A DNA stretch of 64,000 nucleotides from Candidatus Parabacteroides intestinigallinarum. Lineage in GTDB: Bacteria; Bacteroidota; Bacteroidia; Bacteroidales; Tannerellaceae. The DNA lies in NCBI GenBank assembly GCA_019114945.1, contig DXEN01000054.1, forward strand, positions 61,386 through 125,385, written 5' to 3'. Below, in pieces: positions 42,044 through 50,648 of this stretch (positions within the stretch are counted from its first letter, which is position 1; each line of letters opens with the position of its first letter). The notes beneath the pieces were generated by a model. That model made no database searches and was not told where the DNA came from. It saw only the letters and a list, made by a program, of their open reading frames with translations. The position numbers and the translations under genes were made by a program.

Positions 42044-44509
42044 ATGAAAATCATTATTGTAGGAGGAGTGGCCGGCGGAGCTACGGCGGCGGCACGTATC
42101 CGTCGTAATACAGAGAGCGCGGAAATCATCTTGTTCGAGAAGGGAGCGCATATCTCGTATGCCAATTGTGGATTACCTTATTATATAGGTGGTGTTATCA
42201 AGGAGCGCAACCGCCTGTTCGTGCAGACGCCCAAAGCGTTCGGGAAGCGTTTTAACATTGATGTGCGCACGCTTTCGGAGGTGACCGCTATCGACCGGGA
42301 ACGGAAAGAAGTGACCGTGCGTACCGCCGACGGGAAGATGTACACGGAAAGTTATGATAAATTGCTGCTCTCGCCGGGCGCCTCGCCCGTACGTCCCCCG
42401 CTGAAGGGCATCGACTCGGAAGGCATCTTTACGCTTCGTAACGTAGCCGATACCGACCGTATCAAACAATACCTGAATGAGAAGCCGGTGAAACGTGCCG
42501 TGATTGTCGGCGGAGGTTTTATTGGGCTGGAGATGGCGGAGAACTTGGTTCATGCCGGCGTGGAGGTGTCGGTGGTGGAGATGGCGGATCAGGTGATGGG
42601 GCCTATCGACTATTCCATGGCCTCGTTCGTGCACGAACATCTGACGCGGAAAGGCGTGCGGCTTTATTTAAGCCAAGCGGTGGAATCGTTCGAGCGGACG
42701 GACGCCGGATTGAGCGTGGCTTTCAAATCGGGTATTCATCTGCGAGTGGATATGGTGATTCTTTCCATCGGCGTGCGTGCCGAGACTCGTTTGGCTTCTG
42801 ACGCCGGACTGCGATTGGGCGAGATGAAAGGCATCTATGTGGATGAGTACCTGCGGACATCGGATGAGAATATCTATGCCGTGGGCGACGCCATCGAATT
42901 CCCGCATCCCATCACGGGCAAGCCGTGGCTGAATTTCCTGGCGGGTCCCGCGAACCGGCAGGCGCGTATCGTGGCGGATAACATTGTCTTTGGCGATCGG
43001 GTGAAGTACGAGGGCTCCATCGGCACGTCGATCGCCAAGGTGTTCGACCTCACGGTGGCCTCTACCGGTCTTCCCGCCAAGCGCCTGAAGCAGATGGGGA
43101 TCGACTATCTTTCCTCCACCACGCACTCGGCTTCCCACGCCGGTTATTATCCGGGTGCCTTACAGATGTCTATCAAGATCACCTACTCGCCGAAGGACGG
43201 ACGGCTTTATGGAGCGCAAATCGTGGGCCGCGACGGAGTGGACAAACGGATAGACGAGTTCGCGCTGGTTATCAAGCAGGGTGGGACGGTGTACGACCTG
43301 ACCCACTTGGAGCATGCCTACGCGCCTCCGTTTTCCTCGGCCAAGGATCCGGTGGCTATCGCCGGTTATGTGGCAGGTAATATATTAAGCGGAAAGATGA
43401 CGCCTCTTTATTGGCGTGAGTTGAAAAACGCCGACCTGAGCCAGGTGTCTTTCGTGGATGTGCGCACGAAGGATGAGTATGAATTGGGAAATATTCCGGG
43501 TGCCATTAATCTGCCGCTCGACGAATTACGGGAGCACTTGGATGAGATTCCTCGCGACAAGCCCGTGTGGCTGTATTGCGGCGTGGGCTTGCGCGGCTAT
43601 TTGGCAAGTAATATTTTAAAGGATAATGGGTTCAAGGAGGTGCGCAACCTGATAGGTGGCATCAAGACCTATAAGGCGGCTACCGCGCCGGTGTGCCTGC
43701 CCGCGGATAGCGGGACGTGCGCGTCCGATCCGAAAGACGGGGCGAGGCGTGCCTGCGTGTCGGCGGAGGAAACGGCGGCCGAGGTGATAAAGGTGAACGC
43801 TTGCGGCGTGCAATGCCCCGGTCCTATCTTGAAACTGAAGAAAGGGATGGAGTCGCTGCGGCCCGGTCAATGCCTGGAGGTGAGCGCCACCGACGCCGGC
43901 TTCCCGCGTGACGCGGAAGCGTGGTGTCGCACGACGGGGAATCGTTTCCTCTCGACGACAGAGGAGAAAGGGGTGTATCGGGTGCGGATCGCCAAGGAAG
44001 AGGCGGCTCCCCGGCCGGCAACCGCTATGGCGAGCGGAGGAAAAGGCAAGACATTTATCCTTTTCAGTGACGATCTTGATAAGGCGTTGGCGACTTTTGT
44101 CCTCGCCAACGGCGCGGCGGCTACGGGCGAGAAGGTGACGATTTTCTTTACGTTCTGGGGTTTGAACGCGATCAAGAAGGAGCGAAAGCCGGCGGTGAAG
44201 AAAGACCTGTTCGGCAAGATGTTCGGGATGATGCTCCCGTCCAATTCCACGAAACTGAAGCTCTCGAAGATGAATATGGGCGGTATTGGGGCGAAGATGA
44301 TGCGCCACCTGATGGGGCAAAAAGGCGTGGATTCGTTGGAGTCGCTCCGCCGGCAAGCGTTGGATAACGGCGTGGAGTTTATCGCTTGCCAGATGTCGAT
44401 GGACGTGATGGGCGTGAAGCGCGAGGAATTGCTGGATGAGGTAAGCGTCGGTGGTGTCGCTACGTATATGAGTCGTGCCGATGAGGCGAACGTGAACTTG
44501 TTTATCTGA
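42044..44509 (+). CDS. CoA-disulfide reductase-like protein fused to rhodanese, TusA and DsrE domains
   Basis: An 821-residue four-domain protein. Residues 1-440: FAD/NAD(P)H pyridine-nucleotide-disulfide reductase (IIVGGVAGGATAAARIRR; active-site Cys in SYANCGLPYYIGG). Residues about 465-550: rhodanese domain, Cys in WLYCGVGLRGY. Residues about 585-660: TusA-like sulfur carrier with NACGVQCPGPILKLKKG. Residues about 665-821: DsrE/F-like domain (FILFSDDLDKALATFVLANG). The set suggests stepwise persulfide reduction and transfer between Cys residues in the cytoplasm. It is followed 4 bases later by a MarR regulator gene. Confidence 0.87.
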   Translation: MKIIIVGGVAGGATAAARIRRNTESAEIILFEKGAHISYANCGLPYYIGGVIKERNRLFVQTPKAFGKRFNIDVRTLSEVTAIDRERKEVTVRTADGKMYTESYDKLLLSPGASPVRPPLKGIDSEGIFTLRNVADTDRIKQYLNEKPVKRAVIVGGGFIGLEMAENLVHAGVEVSVVEMADQVMGPIDYSMASFVHEHLTRKGVRLYLSQAVESFERTDAGLSVAFKSGIHLRVDMVILSIGVRAETRLASDAGLRLGEMKGIYVDEYLRTSDENIYAVGDAIEFPHPITGKPWLNFLAGPANRQARIVADNIVFGDRVKYEGSIGTSIAKVFDLTVASTGLPAKRLKQMGIDYLSSTTHSASHAGYYPGALQMSIKITYSPKDGRLYGAQIVGRDGVDKRIDEFALVIKQGGTVYDLTHLEHAYAPPFSSAKDPVAIAGYVAGNILSGKMTPLYWRELKNADLSQVSFVDVRTKDEYELGNIPGAINLPLDELREHLDEIPRDKPVWLYCGVGLRGYLASNILKDNGFKEVRNLIGGIKTYKAATAPVCLPADSGTCASDPKDGARRACVSAEETAAEVIKVNACGVQCPGPILKLKKGMESLRPGQCLEVSATDAGFPRDAEAWCRTTGNRFLSTTEEKGVYRVRIAKEEAAPRPATAMASGGKGKTFILFSDDLDKALATFVLANGAAATGEKVTIFFTFWGLNAIKKERKPAVKKDLFGKMFGMMLPSNSTKLKLSKMNMGGIGAKMMRHLMGQKGVDSLESLRRQALDNGVEFIACQMSMDVMGVKREELLDEVSVGGVATYMSRADEANVNLFI

Positions 44510-44513
44510 CGCG

Positions 44514-44888
44514 ATGGAGAAGATTCAATGCATTTGTCGGATGAGAGACCTGATAAGGGCTCTCTCCGAATTGGAGACCCGGTTGGAGGAAACCTATGGC
44601 ATCACGCTCAACGAGGCGATGGTGTTGTGCGCCGTGGGCAAAGAGATCGTGTCGGCCGGCGACGTCACTTCCCGCACGGGCATGACTTCCTCGCACGCCT
44701 CGAAAACCATCCGCTCCGTGGAGGATAAGGGCCTGCTCTCGCGCCAGCTGGGCAAGCAAGACAGGCGACAGATGTATTTCGCGCTGACCCGGAAAGGGAG
44801 GAGCCGCCTGGAGCGTATCAAGGAGCGGGGGATTGATGTACCCGAGTGGTTGGCGCCGTTGTTCGCCGTGCGGGAGGCCGCGGAATAA
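44514..44888 (+). CDS. MarR-type winged-helix regulator
   Basis: A 124-residue protein. Residues about 38-100 form the winged helix (NEAMVLCAVGKEIVSAGDVTS, here ALCAVGK-like; recognition helix MTSSHASKTIRSVEDKGL; wing LGKQDRRQMYFALTRKG). It has Cys6 and Cys8 near the N-terminus (KIQCICRM), which could sense sulfur or redox state. It is 4 bases downstream of the sulfur-transfer fusion gene, which it probably regulates together with itself. The motif comparison is by eye. Confidence 0.82.
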   Translation: MEKIQCICRMRDLIRALSELETRLEETYGITLNEAMVLCAVGKEIVSAGDVTSRTGMTSSHASKTIRSVEDKGLLSRQLGKQDRRQMYFALTRKGRSRLERIKERGIDVPEWLAPLFAVREAAE

Positions 44889-44937
44889 GAAATGGAGATG
44901 TTTCGCGTGAATGGGATGTGGAATCCGCGAGTTTCAT

Positions 44938-44945
44938 TACCTTTG
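44938..44945 (+). promoter_or_regulatory. -7 box of the second GH43 gene
   Basis: TACCTTTG, 23 bases before ATG 44969; a good match to TAnnTTTG. Confidence 0.6.
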
Positions 44946-44968
44946 TAGAAACATTATAAAGGAGCGTT

Positions 44969-46030
44969 ATGAAAGGATTGAATTATATCTTATTGGCAAG
45001 CGTGTTGGGCGGCGTGGTGGCATGCGGCCCTAAAAGCGCACGTGAGGCGGAGGCTTCCTCCGCGTCCGCGGATTCTATCGAGGTGAAAGCGACGTACCGG
45101 AATCCCGTGATACGTATCTCCGCGCCGGATCCGACGGCGATCCGCTTGGCGGACGGGACGTATTATCTTTACGCGACGGAGGACATCCGCAACTTACCGA
45201 TCTTCAAGTCAAGGAACTTGGTGGATTGGGAAGAGGTCGGCACGGCGTTTACCGACGCGACCCGTCCGGACTTCGTGGATAACAATCCGGAGGGAAAGAA
45301 GGCAGCTTTGTGGGCGCCCGATATCCATTTTGTTAAAGAAAAATATCTGCTGACGTACTCGCTGGCGGAGTGGGGAAACCATTGGATCAGCACGATCGGC
45401 TATGCGGTGGCGGATTCCCCGGAAGGGCCTTTCACACCGAAAGGGAAGATCTTCAATAGTCGCGATGTGGACGTGGAGAACTCGATCGACCAGTTCGTGT
45501 ACGAGGAGGCAGGTCGGTATTATATCCTGTGGGGAAGTTTCTTTGGTATTTATATCATGGAATTGGAGATTGCCGATGATTTGACGATCACGCCTAAGTT
45601 CGATACCAAGCGACAGATTGCCGGGAACGCCTACGAGGGCATCAACCTGTGGAAACGGGATGGCTATTATTACTTGTTCGGCTCGATCGGCTCGTGTTGC
45701 GAGGGCGAGAAGAGCACCTATACGACGGTGGTGGGCCGTAGCCGCGATTTGTGGGGACCGTATGTGAATAAAGCGGGCGAGCGGATGCTGGACAACGCGC
45801 ACGAGGTGGTGGTGCATAAGGACGACCGCTTCGTAGGCACCGGGCATAATGCCTTGTTGCAGTTGGACGATGCCGGGCAGACGTGGATGTTGTATCACGC
45901 GTTCGAGTTGTCGAATTTGGGGGCGCAACGGCAAGTCCTTTTGGACCGCGTCTTATGGGACGACGCGGGATGGCCCGTGATAAATGGCCAACAGCCCTCG
46001 CATGAGGCGGAGGCTCCGGAGATCCGATAG
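44969..46030 (+). CDS. Glycoside hydrolase family 43 lipoprotein
   Basis: A 353-residue lipoprotein with lipobox VVACG after MKGLNYILLASVLGG. A single GH43 propeller starts with RNPVIRISAPDPTAIRL (catalytic Asp in APDP), then KAALWAPDIHFVKEKYLLTY and EGINLWKRDGYYYLFGSIGSC (acid Glu). It lacks the C-terminal sandwich of the other GH43 (5428-6978). It is likely an arabinanase- or xylosidase-type enzyme on the outer membrane. It is followed 37 bases later by an MBL-fold lipoprotein gene, probably co-transcribed. Confidence 0.87.
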   Translation: MKGLNYILLASVLGGVVACGPKSAREAEASSASADSIEVKATYRNPVIRISAPDPTAIRLADGTYYLYATEDIRNLPIFKSRNLVDWEEVGTAFTDATRPDFVDNNPEGKKAALWAPDIHFVKEKYLLTYSLAEWGNHWISTIGYAVADSPEGPFTPKGKIFNSRDVDVENSIDQFVYEEAGRYYILWGSFFGIYIMELEIADDLTITPKFDTKRQIAGNAYEGINLWKRDGYYYLFGSIGSCCEGEKSTYTTVVGRSRDLWGPYVNKAGERMLDNAHEVVVHKDDRFVGTGHNALLQLDDAGQTWMLYHAFELSNLGAQRQVLLDRVLWDDAGWPVINGQQPSHEAEAPEIR

Positions 46031-46067
46031 AAAAGGAAGGCATGAATCGTTTTAAATAAGGAAGTAT

Positions 46068-46970
46068 ATGAGAAGAAGAGAATGGTTACGTAGTGTTGCG
46101 AGCGCGGCCGTGCTGTTGGCGGCCACCGGATGCGCGAACGGAAGTAAGAAATCGGGAGCGGATGTCGCTTCGGATGCCGCCGAAGGTACGGGAACGTCGG
46201 GCGACGTTCGGGCCGCGTTGCCCGATGGCGTGGTCAGTCGGCGATTCGGTTCCGCCAAGATCACTTGGATCCGCGATAATGAGGAAGGACAGATGCGGGC
46301 GAATCAGATGTTTGTCGGTGCCGATAGCACGCGAATCGCCCAGTGGGCTCCGGAAGGAGGCGTTCCCACGGCGATCGCCGCTTATCTCGTGGAGGTGGAC
46401 GGGAAACGTATCCTGATCGATACGGCCAACGGCAAGCCGGACAGCCGCCTCTTGCCCGGTCTCGCCGCGTTGGGCATCCAGCCCGAGGCGATCGATTATA
46501 TTTATATCACCCATTTCCATGGCGACCATCTCGGAGGCATGATGAAAGAGGGCGCTCCGGTCTTCGCGAACGCCCAGGTCTATGTCTCGGCGCCCGAGTA
46601 TGACGCGTGGATGACGAGCCCCGCGCTCGCGGGGCGGCGTGCGCAAGCCGAGGCCACGATGAGAGCCTACGAGGCGCGGTTGCGTAAGTTCGCTTTTGGC
46701 GACACCCTGCCCGGCGGCATCCTCGCGATGGACGCGGTGGGACATACGCCCGGTCATGCGGCATTCGTGGTCGACAAATGCTTGATCGGGGGCGATTTCG
46801 TGCACGGCGCGGCTCTCCAATTAGCTCATCCGGAGTTGTGCGCCCGCTTTGATATGGACGTGCCGAAGTCCGTCGAGACCCGCAAGCGCCTCATGGCTTA
46901 TGCGAAAGAGAACGGCATGACTTTGGCGGGTATGCATCTGCCCGCTCCCGGCTTCATCGAGCGGTGGTAA
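46068..46970 (+). CDS. Exported MBL-fold metallo-hydrolase
   Basis: A 300-residue metallo-beta-lactamase-fold hydrolase. The N-terminus MRRREWLRSVASAAVLLAATGC combines twin arginines with a lipobox, so Tat or Sec export with lipid anchoring is likely. The zinc motif is YITHFHGDHLGG, followed by GHTPGH and GGDFVHGA. It belongs to the broad lactonase/hydrolase group, and the substrate is unknown. It follows GH43 on the same strand. The GCANGSKKSGADVASDAAEG linker is low complexity. Confidence 0.85.
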   Translation: MRRREWLRSVASAAVLLAATGCANGSKKSGADVASDAAEGTGTSGDVRAALPDGVVSRRFGSAKITWIRDNEEGQMRANQMFVGADSTRIAQWAPEGGVPTAIAAYLVEVDGKRILIDTANGKPDSRLLPGLAALGIQPEAIDYIYITHFHGDHLGGMMKEGAPVFANAQVYVSAPEYDAWMTSPALAGRRAQAEATMRAYEARLRKFAFGDTLPGGILAMDAVGHTPGHAAFVVDKCLIGGDFVHGAALQLAHPELCARFDMDVPKSVETRKRLMAYAKENGMTLAGMHLPAPGFIERW

Positions 46971-47002
46971 AACGTTGGGAAGATGTGTCAAATCGAGGAA
47001 AA

Positions 47003-47102
47003 GCACGCGGATGACGCGGATTAAGCGGATGAACGCAGATCGTTTTTATTGATTTATAATTAAATAAATCTGCGCAAATCCGCTTAATCTGCGTCTGCGT
47101 GC
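47003..47102. mobile_element. MITE-like inverted-repeat element without ORF
   Basis: The left arm GCACGCGGATGACGCGGATT (continuing AAGCGGAT) at 47003-47040 is inverse to the right arm at 47063-47102, which ends TCTGCGTCTGCGTGC. A 22-base AT-rich centre separates them. The octamer design matches the ends of the GxxExxY element at 12734-13184. It lies between the MBL gene and the convergent fbp gene. Confidence 0.7.
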
Positions 47103-47121
47103 CAATATCAAATTTCGACAT

Positions 47122-49110
47122 TCACTCCTTCTCTTTGATGAGGCCGTGCCGATAGGCGAAGAGCAGTTTCTCCAGGTCCTTGATCTGGTTTCGCAACTCG
47201 GCTCCTTTATCGGTGTCCTTCACCATCTGCCGGTGCGAGCTTAGCTCTACCACGATGGTCGTGGACTTGATGTCTAATCCTTCCGCGATCGCCTTGGCGC
47301 GCGATTCGAACGGCTCGTGTTGCACCAGCTGGAAACCGCGGGAGTGATAAACCAGCGTATAACCGGCGATGCCCGTTTCCAGGTGATAGGGGCGGGAGAA
47401 GCCGCCATCGATCACCAGCATCTTCCCGTTCGCCTTGATGGGGTTCTCGCCCATGTTGGAGCGCACCGGCACATGGCCGTTGATAATATGGCGATGCGGA
47501 CCCGTCACCCCGAACTCGTCCAATATCTTGTCGCAGATATCCTCGCGCTCGCGCAAGGCGTAATAAGCCCCTTTCTCCTCCTTGTGTGTCTCCGGATCCT
47601 CGATGAAAGCCCGCTCGAAGGTCGCCATCTTGCTCTTGTCGAACAGGGGCGAGTCCTTGCCTCCCCACAAATACCAGATATAATCGCTCGCGTACTCGAC
47701 TTCCTCCTGGTCGCCGGTCTTGAAATAAGCGGTACGGATCAGTTGGTCCACTCGGTCCAGCAACGCCCGTCCTTTGTAGGTCTTTCCTAAGATGGACACT
47801 TCCTTGAACGTGCCGTCCGGGTTCATGGGGACCGAGGCGTGGAACAATAGGTTCGAGTTGCACACCTGGTACATGCTCCCGTGCCGGAAGAAGCAGCGCA
47901 TGTGTTTCTTCAGCTTCTCGCTGCTCTCGAACGAATGCCATATCTTATGGATCAGGTCCTCCTCCTCGATCGACAGGCGGTACGGGTCCTTGGGGTCCAA
48001 GGTTGGCCAGTTCGTGTCCCTCAGCGCGTATTCTTTCCCGTTCACGCGTACGGTGCCCCGCTTCAGGTCGATGAGGTGCAACAGCATCCGGTCGTCCATG
48101 TCGAACTCCGGCCGTCGCCGGATGATCTCGCCTTCCAGTTTGAATTGGATGATCGTGATCGCCTTGTGCATCTGGGCGATCAGGCGGATGGTCTTCTCGT
48201 CCGGCTCGATGTCGGCGTATTTGGTCTTGGGGATGAACAAGGCGCAGGGATCGTCGCCGTACGCCTCCATCGCGAAGGTGGCGAGGGGCAGCAGGTTGAT
48301 GCCGTAGCCATCCTCCAGCGTCGCCATATTCCCGAAGCGGAGACACATGCGGATTACGTTCGCGATGCTGACCAGGTTGCCCGAGGCGGCGCCCATCCAC
48401 AGTACGTCATGGTTGCCCCATTGGATATCGAAGTTGTGGTAATCGCACAGGATATCCATGATCAGGTGCGCGCCCGGGCCGCGGTCGTAAATATCCCCGA
48501 TGATGTGCAGCAGGTCGATCGTCAGTCGCTGGATCAGGTTGCAGAGCGCGATGATGAAATCGTCGGCGCGCCCGGTCGAGACGATCGTGCGGATGATTTG
48601 GTCCACGTACGCCGATTTGTTCGGCTCCACCGACGACTCGTGCAACAACTCCTGGATGATGTAGGAGAACTCCTTGGGCAGGGCCTTCCGTACCTTCGAG
48701 CGCGTATATTTGGACGACACGTTGCGGCAGACGCGTACCAATTGGTTCAACGTCACCGGGTACCAATCCTCCAAGTCCTGTTCCCGGCTCTTGATCAGCT
48801 CCAGTTTCTCCTCGGGATAATAAATCAAGGTGCACAATTCCTTCTTCTCCGACTCCCGGAGCGTGTTGCTGAATATCTCGTTCACCTTGCGTTTCACGGC
48901 GCCGGAGGCGTTCCGCAGCACGTGGTCGAACGCCTGGTCCTCCCCGTGCAGGTCGCTCAGGAAATGTTCCGTGCCTTTCGGCAGGTTCAGGATCGCCTCC
49001 AGGTTTATGATCTCCGTGCTCGCGTCGGCGATTGTCGGGAAGCTCCGTGCCAGGAGGCGCAAGTAACGCAAATCGCCCTCTACGGACGCTGCCATCATAT
49101 CTGTTGTCAT
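47122..49110 (-). CDS. fbp: Fructose-1,6-bisphosphatase class III
   Basis: A 662-residue gluconeogenic enzyme of the Firmicutes/Bacteroidetes class III (FBPase_2) type. Metallophosphatase motifs are LSDLHGEDQAF, IIGDIYDRGPGAH, WGNHDVLWMG and GHVPVRSNMGENPIK. It hydrolyses fructose-1,6-bisphosphate in the cytoplasm. Length is normal. A -7 box (TATCTTCG, 49137-49130) 20 bases before the ATG gives it a promoter separate from the upstream PD40 gene. Confidence 0.96.
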   Translation of the reverse strand: MTTDMMAASVEGDLRYLRLLARSFPTIADASTEIINLEAILNLPKGTEHFLSDLHGEDQAFDHVLRNASGAVKRKVNEIFSNTLRESEKKELCTLIYYPEEKLELIKSREQDLEDWYPVTLNQLVRVCRNVSSKYTRSKVRKALPKEFSYIIQELLHESSVEPNKSAYVDQIIRTIVSTGRADDFIIALCNLIQRLTIDLLHIIGDIYDRGPGAHLIMDILCDYHNFDIQWGNHDVLWMGAASGNLVSIANVIRMCLRFGNMATLEDGYGINLLPLATFAMEAYGDDPCALFIPKTKYADIEPDEKTIRLIAQMHKAITIIQFKLEGEIIRRRPEFDMDDRMLLHLIDLKRGTVRVNGKEYALRDTNWPTLDPKDPYRLSIEEEDLIHKIWHSFESSEKLKKHMRCFFRHGSMYQVCNSNLLFHASVPMNPDGTFKEVSILGKTYKGRALLDRVDQLIRTAYFKTGDQEEVEYASDYIWYLWGGKDSPLFDKSKMATFERAFIEDPETHKEEKGAYYALREREDICDKILDEFGVTGPHRHIINGHVPVRSNMGENPIKANGKMLVIDGGFSRPYHLETGIAGYTLVYHSRGFQLVQHEPFESRAKAIAEGLDIKSTTIVVELSSHRQMVKDTDKGAELRNQIKDLEKLLFAYRHGLIKEKE

Positions 49111-49129
49111 AGCTTATCTATTTTATACG

Positions 49130-49137
49130 CGAAGATA
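49130..49137 (-). promoter_or_regulatory. -7 box of fbp
   Basis: Minus-strand TATCTTCG, 20 bases before ATG 49110, inside the 40-base gap after the PD40 stop. Confidence 0.55.
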
Positions 49138-49150
49138 AGCGGATTTCCGC

Positions 49151-50647
49151 TTATTTGAACCGTACCTGCTCCGCTTTATTCTTCCGCGCCGCCTCTTGGA
49201 TCGCGTAGGGGCTGACCGTCACTTCCCCGCGTACCAGCTCCGGTATATTGTAGGAATAGAGCAGATAGTCGTATTCGTCCGGATCCTCTCGCGGCACGAG
49301 AAACGGCTTGGCGGGTTGGCCGGCCTCGTCGATCGCGCAAATGTAAGGCAACGTGTATAAACCATTGTCGCGCCGGGTACTGAACACCACCCAATCGCTC
49401 CCGCTACTCCACGAGTGGTAGCTCTCCGTGTCCGAGCTGTTCAATGCTGTCATATCCACTTGCGTGCGGGTACGCAGGTCCAGCATCCGGATCTCCGCGT
49501 CGGTGTGCCAAATGGGGAACTGCCCGTATGCCGTTTCCGTGTACATCAGGAAGCGGCCGTCGGGCGAGACGCGCGGGAAGGTGTAGCTTAGGCTGTCCGC
49601 CCGCGCCAGCGTGTCGGCGGGGAAACGGATCTCGCCCCGTTCCGCGTCGAAAGGCACCCGGCAAATGCTATATCGTATCCGGTCGTAGTTTTCGGGCATC
49701 TTCTGGGCCGGCGCCGTGCAGTAATAGAGCCATTCGCCATCGGGCGAGAAGGCGGGAAACGTCTCGAAATCGGATTTCGAGAGAAACGAGGCTTTCGATA
49801 GGATCTCCCGGCCGCGCGTATCGTAGACCACTACGTCCGATTCCAGGTCGTACACCTCCATCTTCCGTTCTTTTACGGCGTGGAAGAATTGCCGGATCTC
49901 GTTCACCGAGGTCACGATATAGCGTCCGGAAGGATGCCAGTAAGGATAGGTCAGGTGGCTGATCGTCTCGTCGGTTTTCGTGTTCAGTTTACTGATTCGC
50001 CCTTCCTGGACGATGTAGGTGCCCCCATACGCCGCCCGCATGTGGAACATCATTTGCTCCGGGTCGTTCATGCGGAAGGAGTGGCAATTGATGCAGTTGT
50101 AGCCGGTCATGTCGTTGCGGATGATCGGTTTCTCCTCGAACGATTCCAGGTCGCGCTGGTAAAGCCCGACGATGTGCCATTTCTCGTAACCCGGCTCGAT
50201 CAGGCGATACACCAAACGCGAGTCGATAGGGCGCTCGCTCACGTAGATCGGGAACGAGGTCCAGCGCGTCCATGCGTCCCCGTGCCGCGTCATTATCTCT
50301 ACCGGGATGGAGTCGCCCCGATGCGCGCGGGTCAGGCGCGCCCAGTCTTTGGGCTTGATACGGATGGTGGCGCCGCCGGTGTATGTCCGGTCGCCTATCC
50401 GCACGTGATACTCGTCGGCGGGAATATCGACGCGGAAATTCAGCGGGGCGATATTCGCGGGCACTGTCACGCCCGTATAATCCGGGAATATGGCGGGTCG
50501 CTCCGCGCGTGCGTCTGTCGCCACCGGGGCGCTTTCCCCCGAGCAGCCCGATAACGACGCTCCCGCCAAGGCTATCGTTTGCGCGATGATATATCCGATT
50601 ACGAGGCGCCGGGTGATCTGTCGTTTCATCTCATTCCTCATGGTCAT
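49151..50647 (-). CDS. PD40/TolB-like beta-propeller lipoprotein with a CxxCH motif
   Basis: A 498-residue envelope protein. The leader is IIAQTIALAGASLSGCSG with lipobox LSGC; ATG 50647, 50641 or 50629 could start it. The middle has GYNCINCHSF, a CxxCH heme-c motif. The C-terminal half repeats PD40-like strands (YPYWHPSGRYIVTS, FPAFSPDGEWLYYC, FPRVSPDGRFLMYT). The family is common in Bacteroidetes and its function is unknown. Only 1 base separates its start from the stop of the DUF6057-like gene. Confidence 0.7.
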   Translation of the reverse strand: MTMRNEMKRQITRRLVIGYIIAQTIALAGASLSGCSGESAPVATDARAERPAIFPDYTGVTVPANIAPLNFRVDIPADEYHVRIGDRTYTGGATIRIKPKDWARLTRAHRGDSIPVEIMTRHGDAWTRWTSFPIYVSERPIDSRLVYRLIEPGYEKWHIVGLYQRDLESFEEKPIIRNDMTGYNCINCHSFRMNDPEQMMFHMRAAYGGTYIVQEGRISKLNTKTDETISHLTYPYWHPSGRYIVTSVNEIRQFFHAVKERKMEVYDLESDVVVYDTRGREILSKASFLSKSDFETFPAFSPDGEWLYYCTAPAQKMPENYDRIRYSICRVPFDAERGEIRFPADTLARADSLSYTFPRVSPDGRFLMYTETAYGQFPIWHTDAEIRMLDLRTRTQVDMTALNSSDTESYHSWSSGSDWVVFSTRRDNGLYTLPYICAIDEAGQPAKPFLVPREDPDEYDYLLYSYNIPELVRGEVTVSPYAIQEAARKNKAEQVRFK

Positions 50648-50648
50648 T

